A stretch of 17,707 bases of DNA from an uncultured Bacilli bacterium (GTDB taxonomy: Bacteria; Bacillota_I; Bacilli_A; RF39; UBA660), in the NCBI GenBank assembly GCA_934130405.1, contig CAKOXX010000025.1, forward strand, positions 1 to 17,707, in the 5' to 3' direction. Both the position numbers and the translations under genes were made by a program. The notes below the pieces were generated by a model. That model had not been told where the DNA came from. It did not search any database and saw nothing but the letters and a program-made list of their open reading frames with translations. This document shows, piece after piece, positions 7,347-14,136 of this stretch; the first letter of the stretch is position 1, and each line of letters starts with the position of its first letter.

Positions 7347-8003
7347 ATGAAAGATAGTAAAGAAAAAGATTGGTTTGATAGTCCAAGACTTGTAACTTAT
7401 GTCATTATTGGATTATTGATAGTATTAATAATATTATCACAATCATTTGCCATCAATAGTCAATTAGGTACATCTGATATTATTAGATCTATACTTAATC
7501 ATAATAGTATCTATGTATTAACACTTATTTATTTTGTTTTATTACATTTTAAAGTGGGAAAGAAATATTTTGACCATTTAAACGTATTAATGTTAATTTT
7601 CTTTGGTTTAATAACCATTGCTAGTATGTTTACAGTATTTCAATCATTTGGATTGATTTCAATATTGCAATTAGTAATAAATATCTTATTTACAATTTAT
7701 TTTCTTTATGCTTTTATTTCCAATACAGTAATAGGTAAAGACTTGCACTTGAATTCTAGTCCTATTGTAGAACTTAAGAATGAACAATACTTTTATTTAA
7801 TTACAACTTTATTAGTTATTCACTTAGTAGTAGCTCTTATTAACTCAACATCTTTTGAAAGTATAGTAATTTCATTATTAGAGATATTATTCTATTTCCT
7901 ATTTGCTAGATACATTTCATTATATAGAGAATATAATGAATTGAAGGAAGCTTCTTCAAAAAAGAAAAAAATAAAAAAAGAGGAAGAGGCAGGTGATAAA
8001 TAA
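7347..8003 (+). CDS. Six-TM integral membrane protein of unknown function
   Basis: The 218-residue hydrophobic protein has about six membrane helices (roughly 15-36, 54-69, 77-98, 102-125, 147-166 and 171-193), a short charged N-terminus and a Lys/Glu-rich C-terminal tail (about 200-218), both presumably cytoplasmic. No transporter or enzyme motif is visible. An upstream in-frame GTG (7341) is part of the Shine-Dalgarno AAGGAAGGTG (7332-7341), so the ATG at 7347 is preferred. It sits between the pilin-like gene and a two-TM gene it overlaps by one base (TAATG), making it a core member of the ezrA-led operon. It may be a membrane partner of its neighbours; no specific function can be assigned. 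Confidence 0.75.
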   Translation: MKDSKEKDWFDSPRLVTYVIIGLLIVLIILSQSFAINSQLGTSDIIRSILNHNSIYVLTLIYFVLLHFKVGKKYFDHLNVLMLIFFGLITIASMFTVFQSFGLISILQLVINILFTIYFLYAFISNTVIGKDLHLNSSPIVELKNEQYFYLITTLLVIHLVVALINSTSFESIVISLLEILFYFLFARYISLYREYNELKEASSKKKKIKKEEEAGDK

Positions 8004-8335
8004 TGAAAGATTTATTTGATGAAATAGATAAGGAAAAGAAAAGTCTTCCTAAGTTAAAAAAAATAAGTAATGAAGTAACAAAGACAAGAGAACATAACTT
8101 TTATCAAAAATTAGCTTATTGGCTATTTGCATTTTTCTTTATTATTGGTATTATATTAGGTAATATATTTCCAGCTTGTACGGAAACTTCGACATTATTT
8201 AAAACTTGTACCAATACTGAATACAACTTAGCATTGACATTAATCTTCTGGTTAGCAAGCTTTGTTTTTTGTTCATTAGTGTACGGTCTAGGGGAAATTA
8301 TTAAATTACTTACAATAATAAGTGAAAAGAAATAG
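8003..8335 (+). CDS. Small two-TM membrane protein of unknown function
   Basis: The 110 residues comprise a charged cytoplasmic N-terminus (about 1-33), a membrane helix at about 37-57, a short outer loop with C59 and C69 that could form a disulfide, a second helix at about 74-96, and a short tail GLGEIIKLLTIISEKK. The FIIGIILGNIFP and YGLGEIIKLL stretches resemble small membrane proteins common in uncultured Bacilli, but I cannot name a family. The ATG overlaps the previous stop by one base, so the two are almost certainly co-translated. Confidence 0.72.
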   Translation: MKDLFDEIDKEKKSLPKLKKISNEVTKTREHNFYQKLAYWLFAFFFIIGIILGNIFPACTETSTLFKTCTNTEYNLALTLIFWLASFVFCSLVYGLGEIIKLLTIISEKK

Positions 8336-8345
8336 GTGAGTTTGT

Positions 8346-9569
8346 ATGATTAAAGATGTTAGAATTAATAGAAATAACGTTCTAAAAATGAATGAAGAAA
8401 TAAGAAAACTAGAAGAAAAATATGCAGAAGAATATGAAGACTATTGGGAATATGAAGAACCTCAAAGCGCAGTTATTCTTGCTTTTGAAGAAGCAAAAGC
8501 ACGTATAGAGGAGAAAAGACGTCAAGAAGCTTTAGCAAATTCTGATGTTGATACCAAAAATACTCAAGAAGCTCAATCGACAACTAAAGAAAAAAGTTCA
8601 CTTCCACCAAAGAAAGTTGGAGAAGATAAACCTTCATCAATTGAACAAGTAAAAAGAAAACCAGCAGTTAAAAGAAAACGTAAGAGAATAAAGACAAAGT
8701 TTAAAACTATGGCTGGAATAATGATTGCAGCTGCAGTTGTATCTACAGGTGTTGGTGCTGCAGTTGGTAGAAGTTCAAAGGGACAAGAAGTTGACAATAC
8801 TGTAACTACTGATGTTAATACTTCTGATGATGAATATAGTGTGGATAATACTATTTATGCTAGTACTACTGATTTAAATGATTTAAATTTAGTAATAGTA
8901 AATGACGGTGTTAATGATTATTTCCTAGATTCTTTTACTTCGGATTTAACTTTTAAAGGAGTTGAATTCCAAGTAGCAGATGGGTCTGATAGTTTGACAG
9001 GTGTTAATGGTAGTGAAGTGTTTGTAGGTTTACTTCCATATAATAATCCAGGTATGACAAAAGTAATTGCTCAATATGAAGATAAGGATAATCAAAGTGA
9101 TGTAATGGCGGTTGCTTTAAGAAGTAGCTTAGTTAGAAATGGTTTATCAAATGAAAAAATTCAATGTGGTGTAAAACATTATGATGCATCTGGCAATGAA
9201 ACCTTGATAGAATCTCCACTTGAACATAAAGTAACTTATTCTTCAAACCGTTTTGTTTCAGTGGCAGTGGATGCTTCTACTGATGCTGATAAATTTACTG
9301 ATTGTTTTATTGAGGGAATGCTTAGATATAAAAACTATGTAGAAAATTCTTCAAACTTTGATTTGTTAACAAGAGTTAAAGGTGGAGATACATTAGAGTC
9401 AATTGCAGCAGCACACAATACAGATGTTGAAACATTAATGAACTTTAATAGATTGAAAGACGATAGAATAGAATATAATACAATGTTAAGATTTCCGTCT
9501 GGTTCAAATATTTTATATGATAGAGAACTTGTTATTGACGATGTTAACACTAAAGGAAAAACACATTAA
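8346..9569 (+). CDS. Type II membrane protein with C-terminal LysM domain
   Basis: The protein has 407 residues. Residues 1-60 are acidic and helical (probable coiled coil), 61-103 are a low-complexity linker, 104-120 are strongly basic, and a single membrane helix lies at about 121-141. This places a large N-terminus inside the cell and the remainder outside. Residues 180-335 form an uncharacterised extracellular domain. A LysM peptidoglycan-binding motif follows at about 342-386 (VKGGDTLESIAAAHNTDVETLMNFN), with a short tail. The middle domain weakly recalls an amidase-type fold (NRFVSVAVDAS against the NxxADLFVSIHAN strand) but lacks the zinc ligands, so no enzyme activity is claimed. The start follows AGGTGAG (8335-8341). 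It is the last gene of the ezrA operon, before a terminator. The topology could link cytoplasmic division proteins to peptidoglycan (inference). Confidence 0.82.
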   Translation: MIKDVRINRNNVLKMNEEIRKLEEKYAEEYEDYWEYEEPQSAVILAFEEAKARIEEKRRQEALANSDVDTKNTQEAQSTTKEKSSLPPKKVGEDKPSSIEQVKRKPAVKRKRKRIKTKFKTMAGIMIAAAVVSTGVGAAVGRSSKGQEVDNTVTTDVNTSDDEYSVDNTIYASTTDLNDLNLVIVNDGVNDYFLDSFTSDLTFKGVEFQVADGSDSLTGVNGSEVFVGLLPYNNPGMTKVIAQYEDKDNQSDVMAVALRSSLVRNGLSNEKIQCGVKHYDASGNETLIESPLEHKVTYSSNRFVSVAVDASTDADKFTDCFIEGMLRYKNYVENSSNFDLLTRVKGGDTLESIAAAHNTDVETLMNFNRLKDDRIEYNTMLRFPSGSNILYDRELVIDDVNTKGKTH

Positions 9570-9596
9570 AAATACTCAACTGGCGAGTATTTTTTT
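9568..9596. terminator. Bidirectional terminator ending the ezrA operon
   Basis: The arms are AAAAATACTC (9568-9577) and GAGTATTTTT (9585-9594) with a 7-base loop, giving U-runs on both strands. The 5' arm begins within the stop codon of the LysM gene, and the stop codon of the convergent minus-strand gene (9576-9578) lies inside the hairpin. Confidence 0.82.
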
Positions 9597-10085
9597 CTTT
9601 TGCTTTTCTTCTTTAAAACCAAGATAATAATTATTTTGATAGTCCATATGATAGCTATTGTTAATTAAAAGATGATTTACTATCTCATTATCAGAATTAG
9701 TTGCTATAACATTAGACCTAGTTAATATTTCTTCGTAGTCTTTTAATTGTTCATCTTGTTCCATTGTATTACCAATTAACTTGTGCTTTAAAATATAAAG
9801 TGCTTGCTTCATATAACCTTTTCCTCTTTCATTCTTGGTAATACCAAAATGTAAATATAAATCATTGCTAGCAATATCCTTTGTTTCAAGAAAGATAAAA
9901 CCGATAGGTTGATGACTTCTATTACCATTAACTTCCTGATATTTTTGAATTAAAAAGACAAAAGGACATTTAGGAGGAAGTTCACTATAAGAACATAATG
10001 AATTATCTTCAAATAGTTTAACTAAGTCCCAAATATCCTCTTCATCTTTATAATCTAATAATTCTAGATTTAACCATTCATACAT
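9576..10085 (-). CDS. GNAT-family acetyltransferase-like protein
   Basis: A 169-residue cytoplasmic protein with a GNAT-type core. Strand QPIGFIFLET (59-68) is followed by LYLHFGITKNERGKGYMKQAL (76-96), where R87-G-K-G90-Y matches the acetyl-CoA pyrophosphate-binding R/Q-x-x-G-x-G/A loop. The helix QALYILKHKL comes next. A late IVNHLLINNSYHMD segment fits the N-x-x-x...GF end of the fold. GNAT enzymes move an acyl group from acyl-CoA to an amine; the acceptor is unknown here. The start is preceded by AAGGTGA six bases upstream. It lies 17 bases after the DUF3048 gene on the same strand, so the two are probably one transcript. Confidence 0.7.
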   Translation of the reverse strand: MYEWLNLELLDYKDEEDIWDLVKLFEDNSLCSYSELPPKCPFVFLIQKYQEVNGNRSHQPIGFIFLETKDIASNDLYLHFGITKNERGKGYMKQALYILKHKLIGNTMEQDEQLKDYEEILTRSNVIATNSDNEIVNHLLINNSYHMDYQNNYYLGFKEEKQKKKILAS

Positions 10086-10102
10086 CTTACTTCACCTTAC
10101 TA

Positions 10103-11137
10103 CTATTCAAATGATGGTGTCATATTAGCTGGTTCTATTTGAATAATTGTATTTCCATCATTTAATTTAACTTCACTGCCGTCATCATAAGTATAAATTG
10201 TTTGTCCACTTCTAGTATTTTTCTTTGCATTGATTTTTCTAGCATATCCATTTGTTATATAATATGCTTCATGAACACCAGTTGTATCTAAATCTTGCCT
10301 ACCATAACTATCAAGTGAATAATTATTAACTTTAACTATGATAATATTTTTATAATGATATTGTTCTTTACTATCTCTATCAATATGAGCATTGTGATTC
10401 ATATATCTTAAATATACTTTTCTTTCGCTATCATAAGCATAACTTCTAACTTGACTAGTGGAATAAGGAATAGTTACCTTATTAGCTACGACACTTTCAT
10501 CACTTAACTTTGCTAAATCAATAGTATCACTAGTAAGAGGAAGAGCTTCCCAATCATTACTAGTTGTTTTATAACCTAGCTTAGCAGCATCCTTATATAA
10601 AGTTTCAATATTAGTAAAGACATTATGAGGAGCAGCTATTCTAGTATCACGCCAGTAAGCAGCATCTCGATATAAACCATTGATATTGTTAACACCTAGA
10701 CTTTTGATATCATTTTCTGCAAAAGTACTCCATCCATAATGAGCATAGATAGCATCGTATTCTAAAGCATAATCTAGAAAATAGTGTCTTGAACTTCTAA
10801 CTGGTCCAATAAGTTCGGTATTACTATCTTTAAAAATAGCCATTATTCTAGTAAGACCACCTTCAACGATAGCTTCATAAGTAACAAAAGCATCTTGAAG
10901 ACCAACTTGTGAAGCATAACCAACATTATTATCAATCATAACAGCGATAGGACGTTTGTTACTATCTTCATCATAAATAGTTAGTTTTTTCTTTTCTGTC
11001 TTAGTAGTATTAATATCAGTGATATCAAAAGGTATATCACCATTATTTTGATAAAAATAAAAGATACCAAGTCCTATAATAATTAACAAAACAATAATTG
11101 CTAGAATTCTTATTCTTTTCTTCTTTTTCTTTTTCAT
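10103..11137 (-). CDS. DUF3048 (YerB-like) membrane-anchored protein
   Basis: The 344-residue protein has a poly-Lys N-terminus, a membrane helix at about 9-29, and a large extracytoplasmic part. The segment RPIAVMIDNNVGYASQVGLQ (62-81), the EGGLTRIMAIF and GPVRSSRHYF stretch (92-120), HYGWS (133-137) and AAPHNVF (about 168-174) are the conserved signature of the DUF3048 family, known from the Bacillus YerB lipoprotein. The biochemical function is not established. Unlike YerB, no lipobox Cys follows the hydrophobic segment, so it appears anchored by an uncleaved helix. The start is preceded by AAGGTGAG eight bases upstream. It is the first gene of a two-gene minus-strand unit divergent from the nuclease gene; bases 11138-11243 must hold both promoters. 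Confidence 0.85.
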   Translation of the reverse strand: MKKKKKKRIRILAIIVLLIIIGLGIFYFYQNNGDIPFDITDINTTKTEKKKLTIYDEDSNKRPIAVMIDNNVGYASQVGLQDAFVTYEAIVEGGLTRIMAIFKDSNTELIGPVRSSRHYFLDYALEYDAIYAHYGWSTFAENDIKSLGVNNINGLYRDAAYWRDTRIAAPHNVFTNIETLYKDAAKLGYKTTSNDWEALPLTSDTIDLAKLSDESVVANKVTIPYSTSQVRSYAYDSERKVYLRYMNHNAHIDRDSKEQYHYKNIIIVKVNNYSLDSYGRQDLDTTGVHEAYYITNGYARKINAKKNTRSGQTIYTYDDGSEVKLNDGNTIIQIEPANMTPSFE

Positions 11138-11214
11138 AAGTTTCTCACCTTACCTAGAGTTTATCATAATTCCCTAAAAGATAAAATAAATTTTAGAAAA
11201 TTATAATTAATATA

Positions 11215-11223
11215 TGTTACAAT
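11215..11223 (+). promoter_or_regulatory. Extended -10 promoter for the nuclease-pta unit
   Basis: TGT-TACAAT forms an extended -10 element predicting transcription from about 11230, leaving a very short leader before the ribosome binding site. No convincing -35 was found, consistent with the extended -10 type. Confidence 0.42.
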
Positions 11224-11243
11224 ATATTAGAGGGTGATGTAAA

Positions 11244-11954
11244 GTGAGTAAAAAGAATAAAAAATATATAGCATCATTAGTAACAGCTTTTGCTTTTCTA
11301 GGAGCAATTTGTTATCATTATGTCTTACCATCATATGCTTATAAAAATGATACTTTAAAGACAGAAGATGTTATTAATGTACCAAGTTATGATAATGAAC
11401 CATATCAAGAAGTAAATAATAATAAACCAACATTTACAAGTGAAGAAAAAAAGTTGAAAGAAAAGGAAGATTATAGTGATTTAGATTCACTAGGTCGTGT
11501 TGGAACTGCCTTTGCCCTTGTAAGTAAAAGTACTATGCCTACTACTAAAAGAGGAAGCATTGGAATGATTAAGCCATCTGGTTGGCATACAATAAAATTT
11601 GATTTTGTTGATGGAAAATATCTTTATAATCGTTGTCATTTAATAGCACATCAATTAACTGGTCAAAATGCTAATCCAAAGAACTTGATGACTTGTACTA
11701 GAAGTATGAATGTTGATGGAATGTTACCATTCGAAAATAAAGTGGCAAATTATATAAAAGAAACTAATAATCATGTTTTATATCGTGTAACACCTGTCTA
11801 TGATGGAGATAACCTAGTAGCAAATGGCGCTTATATGGAAGCATATTCAGTAGAAGATAATGGTAAACTATCTTTCAATGTTTATGTTTATAATGTTCAA
11901 AAAGGTGTTACAATAGATTATAAAACAGGAGAAGCAAAACTAAGTGAGGAGTAG
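11244..11954 (+). CDS. Secreted DNA/RNA non-specific endonuclease (EndA-type)
   Basis: This 236-residue beta-beta-alpha-metal nuclease is predicted to degrade DNA or RNA outside the membrane. Residues 7-32 form a signal peptide or anchor (hydrophobic 9-28, possible cleavage after SYA at 30-32). The catalytic block is YNRCHLIAHQLTG (128-140): H132 is the expected general base in the N-R-x-H version of the DRGH motif. N156 in TRSMN and E164 in LPFEN fit the Mg-coordinating positions. The closest resemblance is to streptococcal and lachnospiral DNA-entry/extracellular nucleases. The start is a GTG at 11244 after AGGGTGAT (11231-11238). It lies four bases upstream of pta, whose ribosome binding site overlaps its 3' end, so the two genes are probably co-transcribed despite unrelated functions. 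Confidence 0.88.
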   Translation: MSKKNKKYIASLVTAFAFLGAICYHYVLPSYAYKNDTLKTEDVINVPSYDNEPYQEVNNNKPTFTSEEKKLKEKEDYSDLDSLGRVGTAFALVSKSTMPTTKRGSIGMIKPSGWHTIKFDFVDGKYLYNRCHLIAHQLTGQNANPKNLMTCTRSMNVDGMLPFENKVANYIKETNNHVLYRVTPVYDGDNLVANGAYMEAYSVEDNGKLSFNVYVYNVQKGVTIDYKTGEAKLSEE

Positions 11955-11958
11955 AAAA

Positions 11959-12969
11959 ATGGAATTTATAGATACAATAATTGCTAGAGTAAAAAATAAA
12001 GAAATTAAGAAAATAGTATTACCAGAGACAGATGATGTTAGAACTTTAGAAGCCGCAGAAATGTGTGTAAAGGATAATATCGCTGAAATTTATTTAATTG
12101 GTAATGAAGAAGAGATATTAGCACTTGCTAGGGAAAATAACATCTCCCTTGATGGATGTACCATAATTGAACCAGTTAAATTTAAAGATTTTGAGTTATG
12201 TGTTAATACCTATTATGAGTTAAGAAAAGAAAAAGGAATGACTATTGAAAATGCAAGAGAAATAATGACTAATGATTATCCATATTTTGGAGCAATGTTA
12301 GTTAAACTTGATTATGCAGATGGAATGGTTAGTGGAGCAGTTCATTCTAGTTCTGATACGTTACGTGTTGCTTTACAGATAATTAAAACAGCTCCTGGAA
12401 TAAAGACTGCTTCATCATTCTTTTTGATGGATACTCCATTACAAAGATATGGTTATAATGGTGTATTTATCTATTCTGATTGTGGTTTAAATCAAAATCC
12501 GACTAGTGAACAATTAGTAGATATTGCTGCTAGTAGTGCTGAAAGCTTTGAATTATTAGTAGATGAAGAACCAAAAGTAGCTTTCTTATCACATTCAACT
12601 TATGGATCATCAAAATGTCCAGATAGTGAAAAAGTTGTAAAAGCAGTAGAACTTGCTAAAGACCGTTTAAAAGGAATTACTTTTGATGGAGAATTACAAT
12701 TCGATGCGGCTGTTGTTAGAGAAATAGGTGAGAGAAAAGCACCAGGTTCAAAGTTAGCTGGGGAAGCAAATGTCTTAATCTTCCCAGACTTAGATGCTGG
12801 TAATATTGCTTATAAAATAACCGAAAGATTAGGTCTTGCTAAAGCTTATGGACCAGTTACACAAGGACTTGCTAAACCAGTTAATGATTTATCAAGAGGT
12901 TGCTGTGCTAGTGATATAGTAGGAGTAGTAGCAATTACTGCTTTACAAGCTTCAACTATTAAAAAATAA
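11959..12969 (+). CDS. pta: Phosphate acetyltransferase
   Basis: Pta interconverts acetyl-CoA plus phosphate with acetyl phosphate plus CoA, the step before acetate kinase in fermentative acetate and ATP formation. The 336 residues match the short single-domain form. Visible hallmarks are IVLPETDDVRTLEAAE near the N-terminus, GMVSGAVHSSSDTLRVALQIIKTAPG, SHSTYGSSKCPDSEKV, the active-site region GELQFDAAVV, and ANVLIFPDLDAGNIAYKITERL near the C-terminus. An in-frame GTG at 11944 would add five residues but is the Shine-Dalgarno itself (GTGAGGAG, 11944-11951), so the ATG at 11959 is used. No acetate kinase gene is adjacent. No strong terminator follows. Confidence 0.95.
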   Translation: MEFIDTIIARVKNKEIKKIVLPETDDVRTLEAAEMCVKDNIAEIYLIGNEEEILALARENNISLDGCTIIEPVKFKDFELCVNTYYELRKEKGMTIENAREIMTNDYPYFGAMLVKLDYADGMVSGAVHSSSDTLRVALQIIKTAPGIKTASSFFLMDTPLQRYGYNGVFIYSDCGLNQNPTSEQLVDIAASSAESFELLVDEEPKVAFLSHSTYGSSKCPDSEKVVKAVELAKDRLKGITFDGELQFDAAVVREIGERKAPGSKLAGEANVLIFPDLDAGNIAYKITERLGLAKAYGPVTQGLAKPVNDLSRGCCASDIVGVVAITALQASTIKK

Positions 12970-13072
12970 TATTGTAAAAAGTTGTAAATAACTTTAATTA
13001 TAAGTCAAAAATATTTATCTTTCTTTAATAATTAGTTATACTCTACTAGTGTATCTAATAGAAAGGTGAAGT

Positions 13073-13192
13073 ATGTTTAAGAAAGATATTGAAGGAAGTA
13101 AATTTTCTTTATCATTTTGTTTTTTTCTAACAGGTTTGTTACTTATATATATTGGAACAACGATATTGTTGTTTACTAGCTTAATAAAATAA
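13073..13192 (+). CDS. Small membrane protein, 39 residues
   Basis: A short gene with good support. GAAAGGTGAAG (13061-13071) is a strong Shine-Dalgarno two bases before the ATG. The product has a charged start (MFKKDIEGSK) followed by one hydrophobic helix from residue 11 to about 36, and a bidirectional terminator begins two bases after its stop. A TATACT -10 at 13037-13042 with a weak TTTATC -35 (17-bp spacer) could drive it alone; read-through from pta is also possible because no strong terminator separates them. Its function is unknown. The charged-head, single-helix layout is seen in regulatory small membrane proteins, and toxin peptides look similar. No antisense RNA promoter was evident. 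Confidence 0.68.
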   Translation: MFKKDIEGSKFSLSFCFFLTGLLLIYIGTTILLFTSLIK

Positions 13193-13193
13193 T

Positions 13194-13233
13194 AAAAACT
13201 ACTATTGAATTATTTTTCAAAATAGTAGTTTTT
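13194..13233. terminator. Bidirectional terminator between the small ORF and the PHP gene
   Basis: The arms are AAAAACTACTATT (13194-13206) and AATAGTAGTTTTT (13221-13233), 13 bp. An inner GAA/TTC pairing further closes the 14-base loop. It is followed by Ts on the plus strand, and the complementary A-tract supplies Us on the minus strand. It serves the 39-residue gene and the convergent PHP gene ending at 13237. Confidence 0.83.
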
Positions 13234-13236
13234 TTG

Positions 13237-14136
13237 TTATTTATCTTCTAATAAGAAGTTAATCATCTCTTCAGTTTCCTCTTTTGTTAGATTAATATCT
13301 TCTCCTATAAGGCCAAGATAAGGATGAATATTATCTTTTCTATGGAAGTCAGAACCAACTGTAGTTTGTAAATTATGCTTTTTAGCAAAGTTATTCCATA
13401 AAGCTATATAGTTATGTTTGATATTATTCTTATCTATATAAATATAATTTGTTTCTATACCGTCTGGCTTCATATCTATAACTAAATCATCTATATCTTT
13501 TTCTGTTAGATTATCTTCATAAGTATAAGCAACAGGGTGAGCTAAAACTACTTTCCCACCAGCATGATGAATAAGTTCACTAGCTTCTTTTGGAGATATA
13601 GTCTCTTTTCTTACATAACAAGGACAATCTTCATTCATAATAGTTTCAATAAATTCGCCCATATCAGGGATATGACCAAAAACTTCTTTTAATTTAGTTT
13701 CATTCTCTTTATTTTCTATTACATCATAAGCAATATGAGCTTTAGATACAGCATCAATTTTATCTAATCTCTCTACATCAATTTTATAACCTGCTTCTTC
13801 CAATTTATTAGCTACTTTTCTTAAATATATATGCCTAGCATTTCTTATAGTATAAAGCCTTTCTTGAAACTCTTTATTATTTAAGTCAAAGTTATAACCT
13901 AGGACATGAACACCATATTTTTTAGCTTTAGTAGAAATCTCTACTCCTACTATTAAATTAATATTCTTTTCTTTAGCATAATTAAATGTTTTTTCTTGAT
14001 AAGCCTCTGTTGTATCATGATCACATATTGCAATAGTATTGATACCATTTTTATAAGCTTCATCGATAATTTCTTTTGGAGTTAACGATCCATCTGAACA
14101 GTTAGTGTGAATATGTAAATCTATTAATTTTTCCAT
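13237..14136 (-). CDS. PHP-domain phosphoesterase (YciV/RnmA-like)
   Basis: The 299-residue cytoplasmic metal-dependent phosphoesterase carries the full PHP ligand set: DLHIHTNCSDG (D6, H8, H10, D15), CDHDT (H40, D41), GVEIS (E66), H77, SKAHIA (H134), LAHPVAY (H200) and TVGSDFH (D263, H265). The overall order and length match the TrpH/YciV group, whose characterised members act on 3',5'-nucleoside bisphosphates and short RNA 5' ends; the exact substrate here is inferred from family. The start follows AAAGGAG eight bases upstream and lies within the last 13 bases of the preceding gene's shifted frame. The overlap ties its translation to that gene. It is the last gene of the minus-strand unit. 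Confidence 0.9.
   Translation of the reverse strand: MEKLIDLHIHTNCSDGSLTPKEIIDEAYKNGINTIAICDHDTTEAYQEKTFNYAKEKNINLIVGVEISTKAKKYGVHVLGYNFDLNNKEFQERLYTIRNARHIYLRKVANKLEEAGYKIDVERLDKIDAVSKAHIAYDVIENKENETKLKEVFGHIPDMGEFIETIMNEDCPCYVRKETISPKEASELIHHAGGKVVLAHPVAYTYEDNLTEKDIDDLVIDMKPDGIETNYIYIDKNNIKHNYIALWNNFAKKHNLQTTVGSDFHRKDNIHPYLGLIGEDINLTKEETEEMINFLLEDK

Noticed and set aside
12978..12995. Hairpin AAAGTT/AACTTT after pta as a terminator
   Set aside because: It has only 6 bp, mostly A-T, with no following T-run. Read-through into the 39-residue gene cannot be excluded.
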